Virus record (IMG/VR): IMGVR_UViG_3300027788_000049
Coordinates: 1 to 30,391 of that record
From: a virus
Strand: one strand, 5' to 3'
Length of the DNA stretch: 30,391 nt
Shown here: positions 9,016 through 17,166 of the stretch, piece after piece
How positions within the stretch are numbered: the stretch's first letter is position 1
Layout: each line of letters starts with the position of its first letter
Translations under genes and position numbers: made by a program
Notes under the pieces: generated by a model
What the model saw: the letters and a program-made list of their open reading frames with translations, nothing else
Told to the model about the DNA's origin: nothing
Databases searched by the model: none

Positions 9016-11652
9016 ATGCCAATCACTATACAAGAAATAATAGCATCGGATACTATTTCGCAGCTTGTCGATAAGACTAACTTTAACTTTGATCAGTTAT
9101 TGCTAAATGGTGGCGGTCCATCTGGTCCTACTGGTATTGCTGGCCCAACTGGCCCAAGCGGAGGAAGAGGGCCTAAGGGAAGTACATGGTATGATGATGC
9201 AAGTACTACTACACCCGGTGTTAGTCCTAATGTTACTCCCCCAACTGTAACTCCATTGAGTGGAGATTATTATTTACAATTTAATGGTCAAGTATGGGAA
9301 TATAATGGAACAATTTGGGTAGTCACAACAATAGATTTACAAGGACCTACTGGAGCTGCTGGTACTACTGGTGGTTTTAGTTTAGCTTATGGCCAAGGTA
9401 ATATTAACAATATAAATAGTTATTACCCAGCCCCTAATGGTTTAAATGCCGGTGCAACAACAACAAACCAAGGTGTTATGTCAATAATGATGGGCGGTGT
9501 TGTATCAAACACTGTACCAATTGATGCTGCTATTCCATTAACAAATGCATATATAATACCAGATGCAATAGCTACAGCAATGGCATCCGATGTATTATCA
9601 GTTTTAATTCACCAACGAGATTCAGCTGCAACTGCTATAAAATTTCATGGTGGTAATTCTATTGGTGCAGAAAATTATGAACAAACTACATTAGGTAATT
9701 TAAGTGGTATACAATTAGGTGTTGATGATAGATTAAGAATAGTTGTACCTAAAGCAGCAACCAACCCATCAACACAGTCTGATTTAATAGGATATGAGGT
9801 TAGTACTGCACAAAGAGCCCAATATTACTCAGCAGGGCAATCTATACAATTTGCAACAGGTCTTGAAGGGACACAACAGTTTAGCGGACAAAATTCTAAT
9901 TTTGAGATCGCAGTAGGTAACGGTGCAACTTCTAATGCAGGTAATAAATTTAAGATGTCTACATCAGGCACGGAATCTAGTACATTAACAGAAGCAGGAA
10001 ATGCCAATACAATTACCTTATTAAATACTAGTACTTTGGTTGGTAATTGGCAAGCAGTTGCTGGTAGAATTAGATTAGTATCAAGCTTAAACACTGAGGT
10101 ATATTCTGGGCAAGCAATAAGATTAGAAACAACATCAGCATCGGCAGCAGGCTTAATAACATTACAAACTAAAACTGGTGGTATGCAATTGAATTCAGTA
10201 GGAGGTCCTATAACAATTCAACAAACAAGCAATACCGTAACCCAACCGATTACAATATCTAATAATGATAACAATATACTTATAACTACTTCAGGTGCTG
10301 GTGAGATTGCATCTAGAACAGAGGATGACGGAAGCATTAAAAATGCAGTAGTGCTTGACCCTGGGGTTAGCAATACTTATACATTAAACAATGCAGGCTT
10401 TAACTTAATAACAGAAGCTCCAAATGCTGTGACATTAATAAAAGGAAAAGGTTCGGGGTCTAGTATAGCAATGGATGTTCTTGCTGCTGATGGAGAGATT
10501 GAATTAGGTACTACCTCGGATTCGGCTTCGGCTAATATAAAGTTGTATTACAGAGGTGGTACCACCCCTGATCGTTCAATAATAAACACAAGAGGTAGAT
10601 TAAATTGGTCAATAGACGGAAGTGGTGTTACTGTTTTACCAGTATCACAACCACCAGTTTGGCCATATAGAAAAATAAATACAAAAGGTATATTAGGTGG
10701 AAATATTGTAACACAGACTGGTGATGCAGTCTTACCCACAGATGCAGGTGTTGCAATGGCAGCATTCATAGACGGAGCTGCAATTGCAGCTTCTGCAAGC
10801 AGTATTTTTGTAGGTAAACCAAATTATTATCAAGCAGGTGGTTCATTTGCCCCTAGTAATGAATTAGGTATCTTTGTTAATTCTACTAATGTATTTACAC
10901 AAGGGCCACTTACTAGTACTGATGATGCATCATTCTCGCCTGCCGTTGAAAAATTTAGTGTAACAGAAGATTTTACTAAGATAAGTAATAGATTAATATA
11001 TGGTGGAAAGAATGGTGTACAAACTGTTTATTTTGATCCATTGCGTCAAACTTCACCTAACACTAATATTGTAATGACATCACCTTATCTTAGGTTAGTA
11101 GTAGGATCTGATGCAAGAGGTGGAGCAGAGTACACTGCAGCAGCATTAACAGCAGGCACAATTGGAAATAACCTAAACTTTACTTATAATTTTAATATAA
11201 CAGTAGATCAAACTACTAACAATTGGCTTGAAGGTCAATTTGCTTTTGTTGAGCTTATTAATTCTAATAATATGATCATTATTAATAATGGTGGGGTTGA
11301 AACAATATTAAAACAATACGGACAAGTTAATTTAAATTATGCAGTATTTAAAAATGTCAGTGGTATAATAGAATATTCACAACCAGGCATACAATTTGGT
11401 GTACAGAGATCATTGGTAGCAGTAACACCCGACCCTTCAATTGCTTCAAATGTTCCTGGGACTATAACAACTCAAACATCAAGTAATAACATGCAACTTA
11501 GAGGTAGTGATGTTGATAAAGTTCAATTTAGATTTGTAGAAGGTGGCCAAGGCTCCGGTAGTAATGTTGTAACTACAAATACCCTGCCATTATATTGGGG
11601 ATTAGTTGGAAAATCATTATCAGTCGAAACGTATTTGCAAGATTACAGTTAA
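9016..11652 (+). CDS. Collagen-stalk tail fibre protein, 878 aa
   Basis: The N-terminus (MPITIQEIIASDTISQLVDK) looks like the virion-attachment region of phage fibres. It is followed at residues 34-55 by seven Gly-X-Y triplets (GPSGPTGIAGPTGPSGGRG and on) and, after a small beta domain, by a second short collagen stretch (GPTGAAGTTGG) near residue 112. The rest is N/T/S/G/A-rich and beta-like, without cysteine, typical of trimeric fibre shafts, with a distinct C-terminal domain from about residue 690. Collagen-like triplets are well known in phage fibres, where they form trimeric stalks. Receptor binding is inferred from architecture. It starts 10 bases after the previous gene, so it is probably co-transcribed. 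Confidence 0.8.
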   Translation: MPITIQEIIASDTISQLVDKTNFNFDQLLLNGGGPSGPTGIAGPTGPSGGRGPKGSTWYDDASTTTPGVSPNVTPPTVTPLSGDYYLQFNGQVWEYNGTIWVVTTIDLQGPTGAAGTTGGFSLAYGQGNINNINSYYPAPNGLNAGATTTNQGVMSIMMGGVVSNTVPIDAAIPLTNAYIIPDAIATAMASDVLSVLIHQRDSAATAIKFHGGNSIGAENYEQTTLGNLSGIQLGVDDRLRIVVPKAATNPSTQSDLIGYEVSTAQRAQYYSAGQSIQFATGLEGTQQFSGQNSNFEIAVGNGATSNAGNKFKMSTSGTESSTLTEAGNANTITLLNTSTLVGNWQAVAGRIRLVSSLNTEVYSGQAIRLETTSASAAGLITLQTKTGGMQLNSVGGPITIQQTSNTVTQPITISNNDNNILITTSGAGEIASRTEDDGSIKNAVVLDPGVSNTYTLNNAGFNLITEAPNAVTLIKGKGSGSSIAMDVLAADGEIELGTTSDSASANIKLYYRGGTTPDRSIINTRGRLNWSIDGSGVTVLPVSQPPVWPYRKINTKGILGGNIVTQTGDAVLPTDAGVAMAAFIDGAAIAASASSIFVGKPNYYQAGGSFAPSNELGIFVNSTNVFTQGPLTSTDDASFSPAVEKFSVTEDFTKISNRLIYGGKNGVQTVYFDPLRQTSPNTNIVMTSPYLRLVVGSDARGGAEYTAAALTAGTIGNNLNFTYNFNITVDQTTNNWLEGQFAFVELINSNNMIIINNGGVETILKQYGQVNLNYAVFKNVSGIIEYSQPGIQFGVQRSLVAVTPDPSIASNVPGTITTQTSSNNMQLRGSDVDKVQFRFVEGGQGSGSNVVTTNTLPLYWGLVGKSLSVETYLQDYS

Positions 11653-11671
11653 CTATATTAATTATAATAAA

Positions 11672-11905
11672 ATGACAAAAAAAGAAATAAAAGATTTAAA
11701 TGGATTCGTAAGTAGATATAGAGAGATAACACTTTCTTTAGATCTAATGCAAAAAAGTATTGTAAGTTTAGCAAAGAAAAGAGACGATCTTTTTACAGAG
11801 GTTGATTCTATGAAAGGTAAAGAAACTAAATTTATTGAAAAAATTGCAAAAAAATATGGAGCTGCTGAGGTAACACCAAATAAGCTTCTTAAGTATATAC
11901 AATGA
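11672..11905 (+). CDS. Small helical protein, 77 aa
   Basis: A short, lysine-rich, mostly helical protein starting MTKKEIKDLNGFVSRYREI. A longer frame is open from an ATG at 11606, but that start would overlap the fibre gene by 47 bases and add an unlikely cysteine- and asparagine-containing leader. The ATG at 11672 sits in the A-rich context (AATAAAATGAC) shared by other starts here, so I chose it. Its stop overlaps the next start in an ATGA junction, indicating translational coupling to the membrane-anchored 261-aa protein. The pattern of hydrophobic residues suggests a coiled coil. Function not recognised; a chaperone, small virion part or lysis accessory would fit. Confidence 0.6.
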   Translation: MTKKEIKDLNGFVSRYREITLSLDLMQKSIVSLAKKRDDLFTEVDSMKGKETKFIEKIAKKYGAAEVTPNKLLKYIQ

Positions 11906-12687
11906 TACTAATTATTAAAAATATTCTTGGTATAATAACAGACCCAAAAAACACTAGGATGTTTTTATTAGGTGGGATTGGTATTTTATTATTTTTACTT
12001 CTTAAACAGTGTAATGAAACTGAAGAAGCTAAAGGTGAGGTTACTAGATTTCAAAATAACTTAAGTGCAGCAAATGACACTATACTTAATTATGTTAATG
12101 AAAAAGGTGAATCGGTTGGTGAAATAAAAGGATTAAGTTTATCATTAGAAGAACTTAAAGATAGTTTAAAATATGAACAAGGAAGACCACCTATTACAAT
12201 CGTTAAGTATAAAACTATAATAGAGGAAAGAATTATTGAAGTACCAGTTATAACAAAAGATACTGTAATTAAACAAGGTAATAATAGTTTTAATTCTATT
12301 TTAAGTTTTAACTCTGATAGTAATTGGATTAAAAGTTCAAGATCGATAAGTGTAGATTTACCTTATAGCTTTATAGATAGTTTAACATTTGGTTCTGCCA
12401 CTGTTGGGCTTAAACAAAATATTTGGTTAGATGCTACATTATCACAGGATATTAGCACAAAAGAAATATTTATAAAATTAACATCAGATTATCCTGGTAC
12501 TACATTTAATAGTACTAAAGGAATAATGATTGATAAAAAAAGTCCGGAGTTTAAAAGCTTACAGATGCAAAATAGAAAACCATTTGGTTTTGGATTAAAC
12601 ATGGGAATAGGAATTGTTGGAAACGGCCAATTAGGTCCATACATTGGACTTGGTGTTTCATGGAATCCAAAGCTTTTACAATGGTAA
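11902..12687 (+). CDS. Membrane-anchored coiled-coil protein, possible spanin-like
   Basis: A 261-residue protein with an N-terminal transmembrane segment at about residues 20-34 (MFLLGGIGILLFLLL). It is followed by a polar coiled-coil region (about 40-90), a proline-containing stretch (GRPPITIVKYKTIIEERI) and a beta-rich C-terminal half ending in a glycine-rich segment (GFGLNMGIGIVGNGQLGPYI) and a final tryptophan. The ending resembles short outer-membrane beta-barrel strands with a terminal aromatic residue. One anchor in the inner membrane plus a barrel-like C-terminus would let the protein bridge the envelope, as one-piece spanins do in lysis. That is inference; a tail or membrane-docking role is also possible. 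It overlaps the 77-aa gene by ATGA. No lipobox is visible around Cys37. Confidence 0.6.
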   Translation: MILIIKNILGIITDPKNTRMFLLGGIGILLFLLLKQCNETEEAKGEVTRFQNNLSAANDTILNYVNEKGESVGEIKGLSLSLEELKDSLKYEQGRPPITIVKYKTIIEERIIEVPVITKDTVIKQGNNSFNSILSFNSDSNWIKSSRSISVDLPYSFIDSLTFGSATVGLKQNIWLDATLSQDISTKEIFIKLTSDYPGTTFNSTKGIMIDKKSPEFKSLQMQNRKPFGFGLNMGIGIVGNGQLGPYIGLGVSWNPKLLQW

Positions 12688-12701
12688 ATAAATAGAATAT
12701 A

Positions 12702-14180
12702 ATGGAATCATCAAGATTTATACAAATATCGGATCAAATACTTATAGAGTATGTTTATACAAGTAGCGCACCATCAGAAGCGTTAACGTATAATACATCA
12801 AACTTTGGTGTTGATCTTATGAGAGATGCTAATACCAACGGGACTTACTTTTTTAACTCAGAGGGGTTAATACCAGTAGCACCAGATACAATTAGCTTTA
12901 ATAATGATGTAAGGAAATCTAGTGCTTCTAATAATGAATCACGAAATCAATTTGTTAACTTAGGCCCAACTGGTGTGGCTGTTCCTTATAATAATACAGT
13001 TGCAACATTAACAAGTGATCCTGATCTTCCACAAGTATTTAGTCCTAATATTGATATACAATATGATACAGTACGAATTCATTTTGTAGCTGGATTTTCT
13101 TTTGGAGATTTTGATGGTATTATATTTGAAGTCTTAGCACCAAGAACAGACGGTGTTATGATGAATCTTAATTCTATTAATTATCTAAAAGGCGGTCCTG
13201 TAGAATTAAACCCAGATCCATTATTAATAGCAGATAAATTATATGCTACATTTATTGAATGGAAAACACCTTCTCTATATTATATGGATGAGGCATTTAA
13301 CGCAGCTGTACCAAACGGCTTAGCCTGGAGAATAACTGAAGGAAAAGGATTTTTAGGTACCCCACCAATAACACTTAGAGCTACTGGTATTTTTGAAACT
13401 ATTATAGAGAATGGATATAGCTTTTATGAAATGCAATCTATTAATTCTGTTTCTATATTAAATAGAGATGTTTATGATAATTTATATGCACAAGTAATTC
13501 CATCAACTAATGGTGATTATTTTGAATTATCAGGGCAAGTTATAGGTTCTTCACTTAGCCAATTCATTGCTCAATTAAATGCACAAGGAAATGGTGATTG
13601 GATAATATTTTATGAAATAAGTGTTACTGAGCAAGTAGGTCAAGTATTTGCACAATCAAGCTTTCAAACATTTGCACAAACCAGTCTGTTTGATGATCCT
13701 ATTTTATTTAGGCCTATTATTAAAAATGCAAACACCGCCGTATCATTTTCTATAAACTTTGTATTAAGATTATATAATAAAGGTGATGCTACACAAATAA
13801 TTAAAAATGCTAACTTAACTTCATTTAATCCTCAAATGTATGGAGCACAAATGCTTACTATAAATTTAGGAGTGGTTCCTACTGTGGCTAATGTTTACAA
13901 CCAGATTAATAATGATGTTGGTAAACAAATAGTAGTAGGTACAGGTTCATCTGTAGATAATTCAGCAAATACATCTGAACAAATCGCAGAAAAGTTAGTA
14001 GTAAAAACAAAATATGTAACTACATTCAGAGATAAGTTAAATGTTAAAGCTTCTATATCTCCAGTTAAAATACAAACATTAACAGATGAGACTGTACAAA
14101 GACCAACATTCGGAACTGCTAATAATGCAAAACCAAATGCTGGAACCGTTGGATCAGTTCCTGATACAAAAACAACTTAA
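12702..14180 (+). CDS. Virion structural protein, 492 aa
   Basis: An N-terminal beta-rich region (MESSRFIQISDQILIEYVYT) leads into a long beta-like body with frequent aromatic, D and N residues, and ends in a low-complexity tail rich in N, A, P, G and T (about residues 465-492). No enzyme motif or membrane segment. The neighbours are structural proteins on both sides, and the next gene starts 3 bases after the stop, so these genes are surely expressed together. A baseplate wedge or tail-completion role is plausible, but I do not recognise the family. Confidence 0.65.
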   Translation: MESSRFIQISDQILIEYVYTSSAPSEALTYNTSNFGVDLMRDANTNGTYFFNSEGLIPVAPDTISFNNDVRKSSASNNESRNQFVNLGPTGVAVPYNNTVATLTSDPDLPQVFSPNIDIQYDTVRIHFVAGFSFGDFDGIIFEVLAPRTDGVMMNLNSINYLKGGPVELNPDPLLIADKLYATFIEWKTPSLYYMDEAFNAAVPNGLAWRITEGKGFLGTPPITLRATGIFETIIENGYSFYEMQSINSVSILNRDVYDNLYAQVIPSTNGDYFELSGQVIGSSLSQFIAQLNAQGNGDWIIFYEISVTEQVGQVFAQSSFQTFAQTSLFDDPILFRPIIKNANTAVSFSINFVLRLYNKGDATQIIKNANLTSFNPQMYGAQMLTINLGVVPTVANVYNQINNDVGKQIVVGTGSSVDNSANTSEQIAEKLVVKTKYVTTFRDKLNVKASISPVKIQTLTDETVQRPTFGTANNAKPNAGTVGSVPDTKTT

Positions 14181-14183
14181 CTT

Positions 14184-15098
14184 ATGAGTTCTATACAAAC
14201 TAATATATCTCTAACAGCACCACAGAAGGAATACTTTCAAAGATTTGTTGATTTAGCAGTTAATGACGCACCATTACCACAAGGGGATGGTATGATTAGA
14301 ATCTCTCCATTTGATGATTACTTTTTATTTACTCTGTTTGATGAAGTAGATGGAGAAGATACACCAATAGACTTAAGTAATGTGGGAGATATCTATATTA
14401 ACTTTATTGGATCGTTTGATGAAATTGATATAATAAATCATACACAAGTTGAAGAAGTAGATTTATCAAGAGGCGAGGTATTATTTAGAATTACTAGATC
14501 AGATAGTAAAAAGATTTTAGCATTAGATAATAATAACTTTTATATTTCTACTAAGATGATAGATGTAACAGACGGATCTATATCAGATGAATCTGTTTTA
14601 TATCAGGGTATTTGGTTAGCTGTTGATGATGCTAGTAGACGTACATTAACTTCTCAAATAGAAGAGCAGAGATTAGAGTATAGCATTTTACTTGCAAAAT
14701 TACAAGAAGACAACAATAAGCTCCTTAGTGAAAATGCCGCGCTAGTTACCTCGGCTGAAGAAGATACTTTGGCTATACAAACATTACAAGCCAGTAATAA
14801 TGAATTAATAAATGAAATTGCAGAATTAACTAAGGATTTAGAATCTGCTGATATTGAATTAATTAATAGGAATGCTTCATTGGCACAAGCATTAGCTGAT
14901 AAACAAATAAGGTCTAAACAACAAATTGATGCTATAGCAAGAAGAACTATACCAGCTGCTAATCAACAGACGGCATTCTTTCAACAAGCAGCACGTAATT
15001 TACAACAGTATGTTACTGGATACAATGTAGTAGGAACGCCATACAACTTTAGACCTGATGATAGGTTTAGAGCTGATAATAACGAAAGATTTTCATAA
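14184..15098 (+). CDS. Structural protein with beta head and coiled coil, 304 aa
   Basis: Residues 1 to about 150 form a compact acidic beta-rich domain (with FDDYFLFTLFDEVDGEDTPI), in the manner of N-terminal domains of baseplate or fibre-attachment proteins. Residues about 155-235 form a clear parallel coiled coil with leucine/isoleucine heptads (EEQRLEYSILLAKLQEDNNK and following). The C-terminal 60 residues are Q/A/R-rich and end FRADNNERFS. This head-plus-rod layout suggests an oligomeric connector or whisker in the tail. It lies 3 bases after the 492-aa gene and 3 bases before the 184-aa gene. No specific family is claimed. Confidence 0.65.
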   Translation: MSSIQTNISLTAPQKEYFQRFVDLAVNDAPLPQGDGMIRISPFDDYFLFTLFDEVDGEDTPIDLSNVGDIYINFIGSFDEIDIINHTQVEEVDLSRGEVLFRITRSDSKKILALDNNNFYISTKMIDVTDGSISDESVLYQGIWLAVDDASRRTLTSQIEEQRLEYSILLAKLQEDNNKLLSENAALVTSAEEDTLAIQTLQASNNELINEIAELTKDLESADIELINRNASLAQALADKQIRSKQQIDAIARRTIPAANQQTAFFQQAARNLQQYVTGYNVVGTPYNFRPDDRFRADNNERFS

Positions 15099-15101
15099 GA
15101 T

Positions 15102-15656
15102 ATGATATTAAGTGCTAGAAATAACCAATTTAAGTTTGACTTTCCAAGGAATTTTATACCTGAGCCTATTGCTAAGAAGTATAAACCATTTCTTACTAGG
15201 ATACCTGGTGGTTTAATAAAAGAACCTATTGATTATTGGAATTATGGAATTCAGTCTATTAATTTACCTGGACCATCCTTTGATCCTGTAACACAAACAG
15301 ATTATCCAGGTAATACTCGAGCATTCAGATCAAGTATACCTATACAACAATTATTTGATAAATCATTAACTGTTACTATGCAGGCATTTGATGGTTATGT
15401 AAATTATTGGATGGCTGTTGAAATGTTTGATTATTATTATAAGCTAAGTGGTAAACACCCTTATTTACCAGAAGGTGTTGGTATACAAATGTTAGATGCG
15501 GACGGTGCTGTTTTTGTTACTGTGCAATTAAAAGATATGTTTATATCAAATATAGGTGCATTAGATTTAAACTTCTCTAGTAATACAGTAGAATTTCAAA
15601 CTTTTGATATGGAATTTAGTTATAACATCTTAGATGTTGTGGTTAACATAACCTAA
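15102..15656 (+). CDS. Possible tail tube-like virion protein, 184 aa
   Basis: A 184-residue protein without signal peptide. It has a proline-rich N-terminal segment (FPRNFIPEPIAKKYKPFLTR), a middle region WNYGIQSINLPGPSFDPV, and a C-terminus of alternating beta strands ending EFQTFDMEFSYNILDVVVN. A terminal strand of the type 'vtF.v.FsYn.idv' is a recurrent ending of contractile-tail tube proteins (T4 gp19 is 163 aa), and tube-fold proteins also cap the baseplate. Length, ending and location after baseplate-like genes favour a tube-fold protein. The evidence is fold-like pattern only, so another small baseplate protein cannot be excluded. Confidence 0.45.
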   Translation: MILSARNNQFKFDFPRNFIPEPIAKKYKPFLTRIPGGLIKEPIDYWNYGIQSINLPGPSFDPVTQTDYPGNTRAFRSSIPIQQLFDKSLTVTMQAFDGYVNYWMAVEMFDYYYKLSGKHPYLPEGVGIQMLDADGAVFVTVQLKDMFISNIGALDLNFSSNTVEFQTFDMEFSYNILDVVVNIT

Positions 15657-15663
15657 TATATAA
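15657..15663 (+). promoter_or_regulatory. TATATAA element before the glycine-zipper gene
   Basis: TATATAA in CTAATATATAAACAAA, starting at the base after the previous stop codon and ending 18 bases before the ATG at 15682, the same spacing as at 4301. Candidate phage promoter element by recurrence. Confidence 0.45.
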
Positions 15664-15681
15664 ACAAATAAAGAACTTATA

Positions 15682-16038
15682 ATGAAAACCTTTAAAGATT
15701 ATTTAACAGAAGAGATTAATGAAACTTTGGATATTCAAAGCTTATTAAACGAATCTCACGATTTAACCGAAGAACAGGATGCTGCTATTGATATGGCGGT
15801 TGAAAGAATTATGGAAGAACATAAAAATGGTAAAGATTTAGATATAATTGTTGAGGAAATTGTAAATGAAGGTATCTTAGGAAGTATATTTGGTGGTCTT
15901 GGTGGTTTTGCTTTAGGTAAAACTGTAGGTAAAGCAATTGCCAAAGTATTAGGTATTCAAAAAGGTGCTTTATATGATTTAATGACTTCACGTCTTGTCG
16001 GAGCTGCGTTAGGTGCAGTTCTTGGTAAGAGAATATAA
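15682..16038 (+). CDS. Small internal-protein-like glycine-zipper protein, 118 aa
   Basis: The N-terminus MKTFKDYLTEE closely resembles the T4 internal-protein capsid-targeting peptide MKTYQEFIAEA. An acidic helical stretch follows (about residues 12-62). The C-terminal half (from about residue 63) is very different: glycine- and alanine-rich and hydrophobic (GILGSIFGGLGGFALGKTVG, later LVGAALGAVLGKRI), with two segments able to insert into membranes as glycine zippers. The boundary reads IVNE-G, which fits a prohead-protease site of the L/I/V-x-E type, so cleavage could release a basic membrane-active peptide. By analogy with T4 IPI-III and injected phage pore proteins, a capsid-packaged, membrane-inserting role is inferred. 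It follows the structural block and has its own TATATAA element. Confidence 0.6.
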   Translation: MKTFKDYLTEEINETLDIQSLLNESHDLTEEQDAAIDMAVERIMEEHKNGKDLDIIVEEIVNEGILGSIFGGLGGFALGKTVGKAIAKVLGIQKGALYDLMTSRLVGAALGAVLGKRI

Positions 16039-16043
16039 ATAGA

Positions 16044-16703
16044 ATGATTAATATAGGAATTGACTTTTCACTTAATAGCCCAGGAGTATGTGTTGAAACT
16101 ACTGATGGGAAGTATCACTTTATAACCTTTTTTAATTACGGTAATCGTATATGGGATGAAGAAGGCAGAAAGATACCAAAATCCTTTAGTGTACATAAAG
16201 AATTAATGGATGACAATGCTATGTTAGGATTCCCTTATCATAGAGATGTAACAAGTAAAGAATTTTTACCAAGGGAGCGACAGAAATTAGAAGATGCTGG
16301 AAATATTAGTTCTTTAATGGTTAATATATTTTCTACATTATTCGAAGGTGATAAAGTATCAGTTGCATTAGAAGGATTCTCATATGGATCCAAAGGGAAT
16401 TCATTTATAGACATTATTCAATATAATACTTTTTTAAGAAAGGAACTAATAGATAAGTACTCAATAGAAAATTTATCTGTATTTCAACCTTCTCATGTAA
16501 AGAAGTTAGCAGGGAAAGGCAATGCAAACAAACATTATATGGCTAAAGCATTCCAAGATGATGTCCTTAATGATAAGAACCTAAGAATGACTAAACTTTG
16601 GAAATGGTGTCAAGGAAAAGACTTCAGCATTAAAATACCTAAACCTATCGATGACATCATTGACGCTTACTTTATACTTAAAGCATTAAAGGCAAACAAC
16701 TAG
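16044..16703 (+). CDS. RuvC-like Holliday junction resolvase
   Basis: A 219-residue RNase H-fold nuclease of the RuvC superfamily. The first strand reads MINIGIDFSLNSPGVCV with Asp7. A second acidic residue, Glu110, lies in VALEGFSYG, and the C-terminal helix carries KPIDDIIDAYF with Asp204 and Asp207. This D...E...DxxD order matches the four metal-binding acids of RuvC. Such enzymes cut branched DNA before packaging; in T4 the unrelated endonuclease VII (gp49) does this. It lies directly before the gp31-like and ssb genes. The upstream string TATAAATA (16034-16041) is only two bases from the ATG, too close to act as its promoter. Confidence in the fold is good; the exact substrate is inferred. 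Confidence 0.8.
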   Translation: MINIGIDFSLNSPGVCVETTDGKYHFITFFNYGNRIWDEEGRKIPKSFSVHKELMDDNAMLGFPYHRDVTSKEFLPRERQKLEDAGNISSLMVNIFSTLFEGDKVSVALEGFSYGSKGNSFIDIIQYNTFLRKELIDKYSIENLSVFQPSHVKKLAGKGNANKHYMAKAFQDDVLNDKNLRMTKLWKWCQGKDFSIKIPKPIDDIIDAYFILKALKANN

Positions 16704-16751
16704 ATACTATTTCTCCAATTCAATAGTTAAAAATTATATTGCAACATGTGG

Positions 16752-17083
16752 AGTTTGTTTCAGCTTTACACAAATTAAATTTAAAATATTATGTTAAAAC
16801 CATTAGGAAGTAGAATTTTTATAAAAAAAGATGAGCAGCCAGATAAAAAAGGTAGTATAATTTTATTAAAACAAGATGGCATGTATGCCCCTCCTTATTC
16901 AGGGATAATCATCGGCGTAGGCTCGGGTGTTAAGGATAATGAATATAAAATTGGAATGAAAGTTCTTTTCCATGATTTAGCAGGAACTGAATTTAAATAT
17001 AATGGTAAAACTGTATTTAGTCTTAGAGAAAAAGATATAACGGCAATAATAGATAAAAATATTCACGTAGTCTGAAACAAACT
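16752..17083. repeat. 12-bp inverted repeat flanking the GroES-like gene
   Basis: AGTTTGTTTCAG at 16752-16763 and its exact reverse complement CTGAAACAAACT at 17072-17083 bracket the GroES-like gene. The right arm overlaps its TGA stop. The intervening distance is 308 bases. Pairing in RNA would enclose the whole gene in a loop; as DNA they are two inverted copies of one site. A chance occurrence is possible in AT-rich DNA. Confidence 0.4.
16791..17075 (+). CDS. GroES/gp31-type co-chaperonin
   Basis: A 94-residue protein with the GroES pattern: N-terminal MLKPLGSRIFIKKDE (compare IRPLxDRVxVK), a flexible loop at about residues 25-38 (LLKQDGMYAPPYSG) in the position of the mobile loop that contacts GroEL, then IIIGVGSG, KIGMKVLFHDLAGTEFKYNG and the closing SLREKDITAIID (compare SESDILAIV). 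GroES forms a seven-membered lid on host GroEL. T4 encodes gp31 as a replacement that allows folding of the large major capsid protein gp23, and the same role is likely here. T4 gp31 is 111 aa; at 94 aa this protein is nearer cellular GroES in length. It is flanked by 12-bp inverted repeats. Upstream, 16704-16790 holds no other convincing feature. Confidence 0.88.
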   Translation: MLKPLGSRIFIKKDEQPDKKGSIILLKQDGMYAPPYSGIIIGVGSGVKDNEYKIGMKVLFHDLAGTEFKYNGKTVFSLREKDITAIIDKNIHVV

Positions 17084-17094
17084 GACTTAGTGAA

Positions 17095-17101
17095 TATATA
17101 A
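17095..17101 (+). promoter_or_regulatory. TATATAA element before the ssb unit
   Basis: TATATAA in AGTGAATATATAATAAAC lies 19 bases after the GroES-like stop and 141 bases before the ssb ATG (17243), or 23 before the ATG of a 13-codon frame at 17125. The GTGAATATATAA string is shared with 4298-4307. It would start a long ssb leader RNA. Confidence 0.5.
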
Positions 17102-17124
17102 TAAACAAAGGAATCAATAATTAA

Positions 17125-17166
17125 ATGGTTACTTTTAAACAGGCGATAACAAGGCAAAGTAAATAG
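17125..17166 (+). CDS. Possible 13-codon leader ORF upstream of ssb
   Basis: ATG at 17125 opens a 13-codon frame (MVTFKQAITRQSK) ending in TAG at 17166, within the ssb leader. AAAGGA at 17107-17112 lies 12 bases upstream as a weak ribosome-binding candidate. The 3' part of the frame overlaps the 5' arm of the leader hairpin, so its translation would open that hairpin. It may equally be a chance frame. Confidence 0.2.
   Translation: MVTFKQAITRQSK

Noticed and set aside
11606-11671. Upstream ATG extending the 77-aa protein by 22 residues
   Set aside because: It would overlap the fibre gene by 47 bases and lacks the A-rich start context seen at 11672.
15756-15991. Two overlapping minus-strand frames opposite the glycine-zipper gene
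   Set aside because: Proline- and serine-rich antisense of the glycine/acid-rich coding sequence; the plus-strand gene has a recognisable N-terminus and promoter candidate.
16034-16041. TATAAATA, identical to the T4 late promoter core, before the RuvC-like gene
   Set aside because: It ends two bases from the ATG, so transcripts would start inside the gene. More likely ordinary AT-rich start context.
16704-16790. Possible tRNA or small RNA in the gap before the GroES-like gene
   Set aside because: No cloverleaf or T-loop sequence; only a 6-bp ACTATT/AATAGT stem and the left arm of the 12-bp inverted repeat.
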